Assembly: GCA_038501785.1 (NCBI GenBank)
Contig: JBAMJR010000102.1
Span: forward strand, 943,501 to 1,007,500
Source: Myoxocephalus aenaeus
Lineage: Eukaryota; Chordata; Actinopteri; Perciformes; Cottidae
DNA length: 64,000 bases
Direction: 5' to 3'
Part shown: piece after piece, positions 48,753 through 60,684 of the stretch
Position numbering within the stretch: the first letter of the stretch is position 1
How the letters are laid out: each line of letters opens with the position of its first letter
Notes under the pieces: model-generated
What the model was told of the DNA's origin: nothing
Seen by the model: only the letters and a program-made list of their open reading frames with translations
Databases searched by the model: none
Translations under genes and position numbers: made by a program

Positions 48753-51700
48753 ATGTCGTTGCCACGCACACTTGGGGAGTTGCAGCTCTATCGGGTGCTG
48801 CAGAGGGCCAACCTGCTGGCCTATTACGAAACCTTCATCCAGCAGGGTGGTGACGATGTGCAGCAACTCTGTGAGGCAGCAGAGGAGGAATTTCTGGAGA
48901 TCATGGCACTAGTTGGCATGGCCACCAAGCCACTGCATGTGCGTAGGCTGCAGAAGGCCCTCCGAGACTGGGCGGCGAACCCTGCCCTCTTCAGCCAGCC
49001 CATCGCCAACGTTCCTCTCGGGGGCATCCCGCTGTTCAAAGTGGACGGGACGGGCAGTGGACCAGCAGGCGGGCCCAGGAAGTCTGTGAGCAACGGGCAG
49101 CCAGGGTCACCGTGTGAAAGAGAAGATCGGGCGTGTCTTACTCCAATGCACAGCGGAAGTCCAAGAAGCCCTTGCTCTCAGGCTTCCCCACAGCCGCCAG
49201 ACACACACTACAGGGAGAAACTGTCTCCTATGGACCCACACTGGCTCAGCCCAGAGCCTGATGGGAACTGCACCTTGACATCTGCATCTGGACTAGAGGA
49301 GGAGCCACCCAGCCCACCGCTGATGTCCGCGTGTCCTCCAGGTCCCTCCACGTCTCCGAGCCCCTCTGCTTCATTTGTCCCGTCGGCCCTCTCAGCCTGG
49401 CCCGGGGGACAGCTGGACAGGGAGACGGCGAGGGCGGTGGTGGAGAGCGTGGACAGGCTCCTCAGGACCCTGCCCAGGTCAGATCCTGCAGAGGTGAAGA
49501 CTCTGCTTAGGATGAACAAGAAGATGGCAAAGACTGTGGGACACATCTTCAAAATGGGGTCCCAGGATGTGAACAAAGAAGAAGAGATCCGGAAGTACAG
49601 TCTCATTTACGGCCGCTTTGACTCCAAGAGGAGAGAGGGGAAGCAGCTCACACACCATGAGGTAAAAGCACCAAAGACGAGAACAAAGATGTAATCAAGA
49701 AGGCAGCTGTAATCATAAATATACATTTCAAACAAAAGTATGGGATTTCTCTATTGTTTGCACATTTTCACAGTGTCCGTCCCTCCTTCATTCAGTGCTT
49801 TTCCTCCTCAGTTGATCATCAATGAAGCTGCAGCCCAGTTCTGTATGCGTGACAATGCCCTTTTGCTGAGACGGGTGGAGCTCTTTTCTTTGGCTCGGCA
49901 GGTGGCGAGAAAATGTGCCTACACCTCCACACTAAAGCATGCAAGGTAGGGGCACTGCCTTCAGAGCAGAGAGATCTGTTCACCAGCAACCAGTGACCAA
50001 CACACCTCACAGAGAATATAGTTTGGATTTAAGTCGGCACCCTCCACAGCGACATGGCAATTCTTAAAATACTATGTAGAGTAGCATCTTGTTATAATAA
50101 GCAGCATTTGAAATAAATGAATTCATATTATAGCTAAAGAAGGCACTTATGAGTCATCGTTCCACCAGTGCATTCATTTTCTTAATTGGGAATTAAACAT
50201 CAACCTCTGTAGTGTTAGTAACTTTAGAGCCACACAGGAGAACACAAAACCCCAACTTTTTTTCTCGATAATCTTTATGAAATTAACAGTTTTTCATCAA
50301 TTCCTCATAATGAGTTCCAGAAAGTAAGAACAAATCACTCGTGGAATTCTTGTCATATATTAGATTTAATGAGTGTTTCAAATGCCCTGGTTTAGCAGTG
50401 TCTTAATTCCAGATATTATTAAATGTTTTCATATTTCCTAGTCAAATGATGAAGACCAAATACACAAATGTGAAGACAAAAGTCTGCCTCATGCTCATTA
50501 TCACATGACATAAAATATTTACAGGAAACATCCCAAATATATATTTGCATACAAATAATTAAATAGTTCAATAAAAGTTGCGATCAGTGTGACTTATTTT
50601 CTCTCGCTGCATCTTGGTCAAAACCACCTGCTTGATTTTACAAAAGAAAATCTTAAATCAAGGTCCATTACTGTTTTTTTCTCTCTGAGCCTTCAACCTT
50701 CATCTGCTGATGGAGATCTTGCAGTTAAAAGCTTTGCAAAAACAACAACTCTTAAGTGGACCATGAGTCAAGATCTATTTTTGTCACATAAAATGCTCCG
50801 AGGTCAAGAACGAATCTTCGCGTTCAGTTGGCTCAACTGTTTTCTTCCTGCAGGACAAATGCAGATGAGAGCAGCGCAGTGTCTCAGAAGAGAGCGAGAT
50901 ACGAGGTGAGTCAACCACATTCAGTGTAACTCCTTATGGATGAATGTGTGATTCTAACGTGTAAAACGGAGCCAGAGTTCAGATCACTTGTCAGTAATTT
51001 GAAGTGGGTCAGTAGCACTACATTGACAGTGATGTCTTTAGGTAATCGTACCTGAGAGTGTGTCGTTGGTTCTTGGAGTTGAGGGCTCGGAGGGCTTGAC
51101 CCAGAGGGCAGATGATGACAGCTTATCTGCAGAAAGCCTCGACAGTGTGTCTCATGGTAAAGACTTCTGATGTATGTCGTACAAGATTTTATTTTGCCTG
51201 AGCTGAAAACCGGTCTTCAGTCAAATGTAATTCACACCCAAATCTGCCTTGTCCTCTTAGACATCGGCTCACAGTGCAACCAGTCTCCGTCCCCCCGTCC
51301 CCTCACCGACACATCCAACCCTGCCAACTGGAGTCGCCATCTCATACAGCAAACGCTAATGGATGAAGGGTTGCGATTGGCTCGGATGGTGTCACATGAT
51401 CGGGCTGGCAAGATCAGCCTAGGGTCAGAAAGAACACACTCTACAGGTGACTTTTCCAATAATGACTTAACAATAATATGTCTTCAATGATGGACACGGA
51501 ATAAAAAGTTATTTTGCAATATTTGTCCAACTTTGTTCAGGTTAAAGTTTGACATTTTGGGAAATACACTTTTTAGCTTAGTTAGATTAAATGATCAATA
51601 CTATTACTTATATTTGAACGATAGATATAAGGCTGCCAGTTAGCTTAGCATAACACAAAGACTGGAAATAAGCCTCTGTCAAAAACAAGATCCACTTATC

Positions 51701-53861
51701 GGCTCCGGTATAACTCATATTGACATAATATATCATGTTTGTTTATGTGTGAAAAAAATCATTTCTTGGCTAGAAGCCAGTTTTACAATGAAGTTTTTAA
51801 GAGATTAAAGAAACAAGGTATAATGTGTTAAATAGTGATGTTGTTACCCTCAGACAGAGGCAGGCCAGCTGTTTCCCCCAACCTTTAAGCTAAGCTAAGC
51901 TAAGCGTCTGCCAACGTTTGCTTCATATTTAATGTACAGACATTACGAGTCGTGTCAATCTTCTCATCTAACTCTGCAAGAAAGTAATGATGCTTATTTC
52001 CCAAAATATTAAACAATTTCTTAAAGTTGTAATCTGAATGGGGGGATAAAAAGAGAGCAAGTAGATGCTGGGGTTAAATTGAAAATGATAGACAGACTTC
52101 CTAACCTTTCCTAACAATGAATAATTTATAGCTCTACAGCTTGAACTGCATGAGTCACAATCTCTCTGAGGTGACGCCTCCCACCATGCACAGCTGAACT
52201 TCACCAGACTGTAAATTAGAGAGGATAGAAGTTAGAAGGGGAAACAGAAGGAGGCGGAGAGAGATAGAGAGAGAGGAAAAGAGTGAGAGGAGGGGGTGTT
52301 ACACTGTTATAGCACTTCTTTAATACCCTGCTACTGTTGCATTTTTCTGATGCATCACAGCTTCTCACAAGAAAGGGAAAAAAAGCAAGTGATCTGGGCA
52401 AGTTAGTCGTTCTGGGCTGTGATAGCCAGTCGGAGAGATGAAGCGAGGAGAAGACAGCCAGCAAAGACATGAGGGGGCGGGGAGGGAGGGGAGGGAGGGG
52501 AGGGAGAGGAAGTACTCTGTGGGCGGCAGAATCGGACCCCCCTTTCTCGGCAAGGACTGACGTCAGAGTGTGTTAGGTGCGTGGGCTGAAGGGCGGGATG
52601 GATGGGCGTGGGGGCGAAGGAGTGGGAGGTAATTGGAGGGGCGTTGCATTGACTCACCAAGCGACAGTGTACAAAAATAAAAACTGTGGGCAGAGAAATG
52701 GCACAGTCTTTTTTATACATCTTCTCCCTCTATCAAAAGGACTGCGAAAACAACAAAAAATGACATATGTCCCATCTCTGACGTCGAGCTCCCTCACTTG
52801 GTCTTGGTTTTCATCTCTTATCTTATCTCTCTGTCTGTCTCTCTCATGAATCAGAACTTTTTTCTCACTTCCTGTCACTGTTTTTCTTCCATGACTTATC
52901 CTCCGTCATATCATCAGGATATCATTTATCAGCATTTAAACATTTAAATCATGAATTGAAATTAAAACCACATGTGATTTCTTTCCATGGATGTGACTGA
53001 ATATGTGCTATTAAAGTATTGTGTAATCACAAAATACATTCCTGCTTGCTGTTAAAGCACATGTACACATGTGGGTTTCTTAACTAATGAGCAAATAAAT
53101 CAATAAATAATCAATAAATTAATATGTGCTTTAAGTGTACAACTTTTCTTGCAAATTAGCACATCAGAGGTAATTGTTATAATATAAATACACAATGAAC
53201 ACCAACTTCTATTTGATTTATTTACGCATTTTGTCCACTTGATTTGTAGACTAATCAAACTTGTGGTACTGTAGCCTTTCTGTTATTCAACAGCTTGGGT
53301 TGGTCATACAAACCATAATGACTTCACTGCACGTGGGAGAGTTTCTCGCTGAATTCCCCAAACTATTGTTCAAAGGTCTTAAAACACTGGTTGCATCTTG
53401 ATTACTGTGCCTCTTCACATGTATTTATCCTTTACATCAGTATTATAAAAACTGTCATTCTGGTTATTCTGGTGCTGTTCATCTTGCATTCAAATTGTTT
53501 ATCCATCCATGCAAAAACTCATAAAGCTAGAAATATTTTCTTTAATTTCCCAGGTGATCGACACAGCACACAGTACAGTATAGATGTAACAGACAGTAGA
53601 TCCATTAATGACCTTAATGCCACTTGCTTCAGTCTGGAATCGCTGTTCGAGCTCTTTATATACTTTTCATTGGTTCTCTTAACTAGGATTTGTTCTTTAT
53701 TAAGTGACTCCAAAGTGAATTTTTCATACCAGGTCTCATTGTAAACTGTACCTCTCTTCACAGACCATGACAGTAAAGTGGAGAGGCGGAGCTTGATAAC
53801 AGTGTGCAGGAGCAGCAGCCCTTGCATCACCAAAGACGACTCTAATCACCGGGGGAAATGA
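48753..53861 (+). CDS. nab2: NGFI-A (EGR1) binding protein 2, transcriptional corepressor
   Basis: NAB proteins bind the R1 domain of EGR transcription factors in the nucleus and repress them. Coding exons: 48753-49661, 49812-49945, 50854-50905, 51042-51156, 51261-51446 and 53764-53861, all GT-AG. The total is 1494 nt, giving 497 aa. Domain NCD1 (residues 4-80) has RTLGELQLYRVLQRANLL, GGDDVQQLCEA and MALVGMATKPLHVRRLQKAL. A proline/serine-rich linker follows, then NCD2 (about 215-345) with EEEIRKYSLIYGRFDSKRR and NEAAAQFCMRDNALLLRR. The C-terminal QQTLMDEGLRLARMVSHDR (exon 5) identifies NAB2 rather than NAB1. The final exon is short and basic (VERRS, ending HRGK). The start is the first ATG of the exon and matches the conserved M-x-LPRTLGE. 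Intron 5 (2.3 kb) holds a fold-back repeat and a G-rich tract. Confidence 0.95.
49946..50853. other. nab2: nab2 intron 2
   Basis: Non-coding, AT-rich. No mobile element or RNA gene is recognised. Confidence 0.6.
51540..52010. mobile_element. fold-back repeat, family B copy 3 (nab2 intron 5)
   Basis: Left arm: GTTTGACATTTTGGGAAATA, then CAGTTAGCTTAGCATAACAC and AAAGACTGGAAATA. Right arm, inverted: TTTCCCAAAATATTAAAC, CATCTAACTCTGCAAGAAAG, TTAATGTACAGACATTACGA and AGCTAAGCTAAGCTAAGC. This is the same palindromic teleost family as at 12.4 and 15.8 kb, with a different set of internal losses. Confidence 0.7.
52473..52509 (+). other. G-quadruplex-forming tract in nab2 intron 5
   Basis: At least seven runs of three to five G are separated by single bases (C or A) within 37 bp on the plus (transcribed sense) strand. 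This is far above the four-run minimum for an intramolecular quadruplex. It is the core of a purine-rich zone from about 52220 to 52560 in which GA and GGGA motifs dominate. Confidence 0.75.
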
Positions 53862-56800
53862 AAACGCTCATCTTGTCCTCCTGACAATTTTAGCTGATAG
53901 TGGAATAATCTACTGATTTTAACAGGGAAAAGGTTTATCAGTTTATTTATATTTCCGTGTGTTGACAGGGCCACCTGTTTCAGACGTGTTCGACACAGCA
54001 GGGGGCACTGCTACTTAAAAATTGACAACTTACTCCAGTAACACACTGGAGTACGTCAAGGAAACTTGGTTTCATTGGAAGACTTTTTATGTACGTTTTC
54101 AGCAACTCACAATCTAAAAAAACGCTTGTTAACACTCTCAGCCCTCAGGAAAAATGGATGTTCTGTTTAGATCACATGCTGATCTAAATTTCCCAGAGCG
54201 TACAATTGAAACGCTGTTGGGTTCAGAGGCCTTTTGTCCTTTGCGGCATTGTCTAATCGTCCATGAGTTTTAAAAACACATTGCTGAGGGTTATGAGATA
54301 TAAAGCTGCAGGTCTTCATCATCCTCTCCCTCACATCTTTCTCTAATATTTTGCACAAGCAACTGAAATGCTGTTTTTTAAGAGACAATACTTCAGGCTT
54401 TTTATTATCTTGAATTATGTGAAAATGTACGCAGAACACCTACATCTAAACTGGGAACACTAATGCTTTATAGTTTCCAGTCGACAGTTAACCTCTCAGT
54501 TGCCTCTCTCTACACATCAGGTTTCAGTATCGGGGTCTTGCTCCAGGGCCCGTCAACTTTAATGTTGCTCCCAAAAGGTGCCACTGTACAACCTGTGAGG
54601 AGACTGTATTCAAAACTAATTTTGCAAGATTTAGAGATGAAGAATATTTACCACATTTTTCCAAAAATTTGGTGATTATGGTTGATTTTCAATGCGATTC
54701 TATTTAGGTGTAAGTGGAAACATATATGGCAATGTGTTGTTGGGAGGATTTCTGTAGTCGTAAGATATTAATTATGGCTCGTATGTCAGTTTCCCTCTTT
54801 GGTCCTTTAAGACTTATTAATTAGGGTGACTAATCTTTCTTTACTAAGCTTTAGACATAAAAAAAAAAAACACACACATGCAGATTTTTACAGAAATAAA
54901 TCTCATGGTTCTTGACTCTTGATACAGCAGCTCCTGCAAGATCCATCGGCCTATTTGTCCGTTTAAAATTGTTACAATGTATTCAGACTTTATGTAACGA
55001 CAGGGCTCGTGTTGATAATGGCTAAAAAAGGATTTGTGTATACTTTTCCACAGAGTGTGTCCGTGAGGTAGCCCGCTCTGCATCAGTTACACCTGCCTGT
55101 CTCTTGAGCATTAGTAACCTCCTCAGTTTATTATGTTGCAAAACAGATTATTTATTTTGTTACATTTTAATAAATGTTATTTTATTGCTTAAAGTGTGTT
55201 GCATTGTATTCCACAAAGAATCCTTTTTTTTTCTTGGCAATTCTGATGTGTGGAAGAGGCTGCAGGAACTGCGTCACATAGGCAGCAACACCTCTGCTGT
55301 CGTCTGGTTTGTTGCACTCACTGATCAGCCTCAAAGCCGGCATGACTCACCTGTACCAGCGATGTCATCAGCGCTCACACACACACCCACACACACACAC
55401 ACACACCCACCCACACAGCCTCCCTCGCTTGATTTTTAGACGGAGAAGTTACAATCATCAAACAACCTCAAGCTTTTGAATGATGTCAAAACCACAAATG
55501 TTTTACTGTATGTGTAACACAAAATCATAAACGTTTGAGTACAATGTGTTTGAAAAGTTAAATATTATAACTAAGCTTTGCTTTTTTCTCAGAATAGCAG
55601 TGTCTATTGATTGGTCAGTCCACTCACCATTTTGGTCAAGACTGAAATAACACAACAATTATGTGATGGATTGCCATCAAATTGTATAATTAGTAATGAT
55701 CTTAATAGGATAAATCCTACCGCGTCCAATGATATGTTGACTTTTGCTCTTGCATGAGGACAACATATTAGTTTTTTATTGAAATATCTCAACAACTATA
55801 GAAGAGTGTCGTGAAAGTAGGTGGAGATATTCTTAGTCTCCAGAGGATGATCAGTGCCACCATCAGGTCAAATTTTTGTTGATCTAGCACTTGGGTGTAT
55901 GACCAAATTCCTGCAAGGCTATGATATCAGCTTCAGTTACACCTTATGTTTATTGCTAATCAGCCACTGTTATCAGTTGAGGCGCTAAACTATGCTAGTA
56001 AATATCAACATGCTAGCAACAAGCGCTGCTGGCTTTACTGTAAACTCTTCTTGAGGCATATTGAATGTCACCTCCTCCATCACAGGGCCGATTTAAAGGA
56101 CATCTGGTCAGATGCTCAAAGTGATGTGTATATGAAACGTTCCTTTAACCTTTTTGATTACACAAGAGCATATTATCATGTTGGTTTTCTGTGCTGTGAT
56201 TGTAAGAGCAACAGTCAATGTGGCCGCAGATGAAGGGTACCGTCATCGTCAATCCGCTGTCAGCACCACTAATAGGGAGATACAGCTTTGAGTCTATTTT
56301 TAGCCCATATTTTCCTTAGTTACACAGAGCTGAGCAGCAGACAGCTGATGAGTTAAATGCCTGAGAGCAAACACATAAAAAGCACCAGGAAGACTGTTAA
56401 TGAAATTTGGAAGTCTCTGCATACCTGCATTCAAATTTTAGATATTGTTTTCCACAGCATGCAGATGTTTATCAGGATATTTCCCAAAACTAAGTGTCTG
56501 TGGAGTCTGTTTGCTTGTGCAAATTACAAATTGCAAAAAGAAAAAGCTCAAATAAATTTACAAGGGAACTATGCCCATTTTCAAAATCCATACAAATTAT
56601 TCCTGTGTCCTTACTGAACCCAAGTAGATGTCCCACCACTTTTGCTATAAATTGATGGTGACAATACATGGAAAGTTAGCCATTTCAGTTTGAATAATTA
56701 TCTTTGTAAATATCTTTTCAAACAGTTACTTAAGATTATATACAAAACATTCTTTCTCACTGTCATAACTGCCTTTGTTGGCCATCTTATTAACCAATTA

Positions 56801-57060
56801 ATAACAATAATTGCTGCCCAAAATATATTTGTTTTGTCCAGGAACTGATTGAAAGGTTTAGTAAGCCACCTCTGCCTGAACATCACAAACATTTTTAATT
56901 TATTTCATAATTTATTCCATACTTTTATATTATTAGTTACAAGCAAGCCATCAGGATCTATGCATCCTTCTAACACATCTGTTAATCTCATATAGTCGAC
57001 CAGTGTGTCTGTACATTAAAGCAACTGTGGAGGAACACAGTCACATGAAGTACGTGAAGT
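53862..57060. other. downstream of nab2: probable 3' UTR then intergenic
   Basis: No coding exons are recognised. The nab2 3' UTR must start here, but no poly(A) site is clear; AATAAA at about 55159 is one option. A compound CA/CCCA tract lies at about 55374-55420. A dispersed teleost repeat lies at about 55640-56015. The open frames around 55946-56617 have no family resemblance. Confidence 0.45.
55640..56015 (+). repeat. dispersed teleost repeat, family D copy 1
   Basis: The ordered blocks GAAATATCTCAACAACTATA, CACCATCAGGTCAAATTT, GGGTGTATGACCAAATTCCT and GCAAGGCTATGATATCAGC, then CAGTTACACCTTATGTTTAT and ATGCTAGTAAATATCAACAT, are those of a repeat common in teleost introns and intergenic DNA. 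A second, partial copy in the other orientation is at about 63110-63205. Confidence 0.6.
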
Positions 57061-57068
57061 AGGATTCC

Positions 57069-57074
57069 TTTATT
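57069..57074 (-). terminator. tank: candidate tank poly(A) signal (AATAAA on minus)
   Basis: TTTATT on the plus strand gives AATAAA on the minus strand, 565 bp after the tank-like stop codon, with no other gene between. It is the best-placed signal seen. Confidence 0.5.
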
Positions 57075-57638
57075 TCCTTTAAAAAGTATTATACAAACTC
57101 AGGCAATACGTAGTCGTTCCAAGTTAAAACTATAGTAGACTTGAGAATGTCAATAATTCATGCTATCATCGGCTTTCTCTCTGTGAGCCACATAAAAAAA
57201 AAAATCTGGTCATGCGAATGGTTATGAAGTAATTTGCCGCAGTGTGGATTGGGTTATGTTCATTTGACATCTACGATGTGTAGATGGATAAGTCAAAACC
57301 TGGTCAAATAAAGTCATGGTTATAGTAAAGTAGCGTTTCTTTTTTTAAATTGGGTGTACTGAGCCTTTATAAATACATTATCTCAATACTTTCACGTACA
57401 ATTGAATCATGGGAAGTTTTCCACTCTTCCTTTTACATGTCAGAGACAGAAAAAGACGCCAGCATCAGCCTCTGCACAGTCCATCTAGCAAACGGCTAAA
57501 CCGTATGACGAGCAGGTCAATCTAAATGTTGTTTGCAAAGATCAGGTTAACCAAGTTTACACATGTTCCATGACAGCCTATCATAAATCTATGAAGGCAC
57601 AACTCAAATGTCAGGAGGAGAAGAACGATGATCTTAGT

Positions 57639-58502
57639 TTAGGTGACGTGGGTGTAAAGATGGCGTAGGAACTCTCCCCTGGTGGTTGTGTCTCCAGGGA
57701 AAGCTGCCTGGCAGAAGTCACAAACGTGAGACTGCAACACCACGTCTGACATCAGTAACCCATCAGATGGATTCAGCAAGTCTCTAGGCAGGGAGGGACT
57801 GTCTGGTGCAGGCATCTGACACAAACAGAGAGGACAAGACATTGAGTTTTTTAAGGAAGAACATGGTAAAATATCCAAGGACAGATTTGAGATCCCCTCG
57901 CCACCACTGCTAGATTTGAGTCCATTTAAGACACCTACCCGCACTGTGGGCATTGTCCTGTCTCTGCTGTGATGATCTGCGTGCCCCAGGTGATTTGAGA
58001 CACTGGAAGAGGCTCCTTGCCTCCCCAGGAAGTCCCAGCTTAACAGCGGTGCGACCATTTGCTCCAACGTCCCGTCTTCCTTGCCCTGACGAGGCACATC
58101 CACACAGAGCTTCGATACGTCTTCAGCGAGGAGATCAGAAACGGTCCCCACGTTTGGAGAGAGACGATCGACGGCACGCTGTGCTGCAGGGTTGCATACT
58201 GTGGCTGTCAGTTGGGGAGGCCTTACATGGAGAAACACAGGGAGTTCTTGGGAACACTGGACGGGGAAGGACATCATATCACTCAGCTCTCCATTAGGAA
58301 CAGTGGCACCTGCAGACAGAGAGTTTTAGGTGTGTTAAGTAAATCCTAGACTTGTTTATGAGAATTGGAATTACATTTATTGATATGGACCTTGCTGTTT
58401 CTGCAGAGCGGTCGTGAGTTGATTGAGCAGAGCTGCCTGTCTCAGGCAAAGTGACCTCAGCTGAAGAAACTGCTGGTACAGTTCACTGTATGCTTCCTCC
58501 AT
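57639..58502 (-). CDS. tank: TANK-like protein (TRAF family member-associated NF-kB activator)
   Basis: TANK is a cytoplasmic adaptor that binds TRAFs and the kinases TBK1/IKK-epsilon to tune NF-kB and interferon signalling. Coding exons on the minus strand: 58502-58391, 58309-57939 and 57815-57639, giving 219 aa. If the last intron (57938-57816) is kept, the frame stays open and the product is 260 aa. The N-terminus (YSELYQQFLQLRSLCLRQ, ALLNQLTTALQKQQ) is a short coiled coil. The C-terminus HVCDFCQAAFPGDTTTRGE, then FLRHLYTHVT, is the family's C2H2-type zinc finger and is nearly the human sequence. The central region is much shorter than in human TANK (425 aa) and not clearly alignable. Upstream exons could exist, but the ATG follows an acceptor (CTGCAG/ATTCC near 58520) with an untranslated leader. 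Confidence 0.86.
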
Positions 58503-59024
58503 CTCGCCAGCTCAGGAATCTGCAGTTAGTAAAAATAAGAAAGTACATTTAAATAATACACTCACTCAGTATACAGACTCAGAGTATGCAGCTAATCTCA
58601 CAGCTCGGCTGACTCAGGTCTAGTGGAGCGTTGAGCGAAATGTAACCTCAGCATGAGAACATTCTCAAAATGACCACGCTAAGGAAATATTTTCCAGTTT
58701 CACCATCTTAATAGGCACTTTTCACAGCAGCCATTTCGACATGTCGTTGCAGGGTAAACACAGATGTAATTAATAACATTAATTATGGCTCTGTTCCATT
58801 TACGTGGGCCCTGGTTGTGCATGCTGGCTCACTGCAATGACGGTGACACACTAAATAGAATGGGACCATAATTAATTTGATCAAAGTATCATTATCGCAT
58901 TATATGTGAAATATTACTATATCCAGCTTACACACAGACATTATTTAGAATTTGTCATGAATTCGCACACATTGCATTGTATTCAGTTGGGTTTTCTTAT
59001 TATTTGATTTATTCAGTCAACAGC

Positions 59025-59210
59025 TAAGTTGGTAGAGCGGCTCGTCCTTTATTCACAAAGTTGCTGCTTCGACCCTCAGCTCCTGTCCGCATGTTAAAGT
59101 GTTAACTTTACCCCAAGTTGCTCACTTTACAGCTTAGGATGGGTTAAATGAAGAGTATACATTTATTGTTTGTACCTGTATGTATGTGACAATTCTAATA
59201 AAGGTTTAAA
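59025..59210 (+). mobile_element. degraded SINE-like fragment
   Basis: The text AAGTTGGTAGAGCGGCTCGT, then ATTCACAAAGTTGCTGCTTC, GACCCTCAGCTCCTGTCC and CCCCAAGTTGCTCAC follows the order of a tRNA-derived repeat related to the SINE in ssr1 intron 3. The B-box (GCTTCGACCCT) is partly preserved. It ends near TTCTAATAAAGG with an A-rich tail. Confidence 0.5.
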
Positions 59211-59852
59211 AAAAAGAAGGTATATCTTATTTCCTGCCAAGTCTAATTACTTTTTTGATTCTGCGGAAGGAATGCTGAAGCTTTTATTTATTGAGTTATT
59301 GAGTAAAAAATACTAAACTATCAACCATGTGAATATTTTAATTGTAGAACCCACAAATTGACTAAATACATACATATATATCAGTGCCAGGTTTGTCCTG
59401 CAGGTGGGAATATTGAAAACAAAAAAAACATTATAATTGATTTACATAATAACAAAATATTTGTGCATAACAGTCGTACGTAAATTTGGTTCTGAATTAC
59501 ATGTCTTTGTATTTATAATACCAACATTTACTAACTTTCCATAAGGCCTATTAAAACCCCAAAGCTGTGTGTGTGAATTTAAACATAATACACTGTCTTG
59601 TATATCAGCCAAAACTGACTTGCTCCTTATAAGCTCATCTGTCGCTGCTCCAAGAATTCAGGACTCCTCGTCATTTCGTACGTCTGTGTTCAGCCTCCTC
59701 CATCTCCAACAAGCTTCCTGCTATTGACAAGGAATCAAAAAAGTCTCAGTATTTAAATCCAGACCCAAGGCATATCTACGGAGCACCACAACAACACGGT
59801 GAAACCCGTTCTCCAGGTGAGGCCTACCAGCCACAGTGAAGGTATATTTGTC

Positions 59853-59912
59853 CCTCATGGTTAACATTTTCTAACACATTCCATTGACCTAATGGAAATG
59901 TTAACCATGAGG
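59853..59912. repeat. perfect 17-bp inverted repeat (hairpin)
   Basis: CCTCATGGTTAACATTT at 59853-59869 is exactly complementary to AAATGTTAACCATGAGG at 59896-59912, with a 26-nt loop. The loop itself contains a nested pair, TTCCATT and AATGGAA. The compact stem-loop could be a small RNA precursor or a decayed short palindromic transposon; neither is shown. Confidence 0.85.
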
Positions 59913-60684
59913 AAGTGGCTCTTGCAAACAGGGAAGTGAAACCCTTTACCATAAATACAATGAAACCTCGCCATCACTAAGTTAGAGTGTTAAATGTACA
60001 TATTTGAGCAGAGACTCAAAAGAAGAAACGGTCAGCCTCTGTTTTTGTGCTGTGCTATTATTTTTTAAAGATTTTTCAATATTGGACTGTCAGTGGTTTT
60101 GTCCTTACATTGCTCCACAATGTTGCTCCATCTTTGCTTTTAGAATGTTTTAATGGAGTGTCAGAAGAAGATAGAATATAGAGGGGCATGATGAAGAAGG
60201 TGTTTCCTGTTTGCTATCCTATTTACGGCATTCAGAAAAGGCATAATCTGTGTCGACAATATTCGACAAAAACTAGACAGTGACAGCAATTCTCGCCATT
60301 AAAAGTGTGTTTTAGGCGATGGCTGCACCCTAACATATCAACACTGATACTTAGTATATTGTAAAAGGCATGACATGCATTTTTATAAGTTGAATTATGT
60401 ATTAGCGGCAACATTTGAAAGTAAAAGTACTAATAATGTAGAAATATAGCCCATTAAACACACTATTATGTATTGTAATATTGCATTGATTATTTCTGAC
60501 ACATTTTACTGTAGCAGTTGGTTCTGGTGAAGTAAATTAATGATTTATACTTTTGGGTAGTCTGAGCTCTACAAATGGAGCATATTTAATGATATTTGTA
60601 TACTGTTCTGTAAACACAATTTTAGTATATGCATTGGAAATACTCATATGTCACGTGTTCCAGTGTCGTTCATCATAAGGTTAA

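Larger units (their letters stand above)
58521..60684. other. intergenic upstream of tank; SINE remnant and hairpin
   Basis: No exons are recognised. A degraded tRNA-derived SINE-like stretch lies at about 59025-59210 and a perfect inverted repeat at 59853-59912. The tank promoter should lie at the left side, but no CpG island marks it. Confidence 0.45.

Noticed and set aside
53391..53833. 117-codon plus and 104-codon minus frames near the last nab2 exon
   Set aside because: Neither resembles a family. The minus frame is a shadow of the nab2 terminal exon, and the plus frame is intron sequence.
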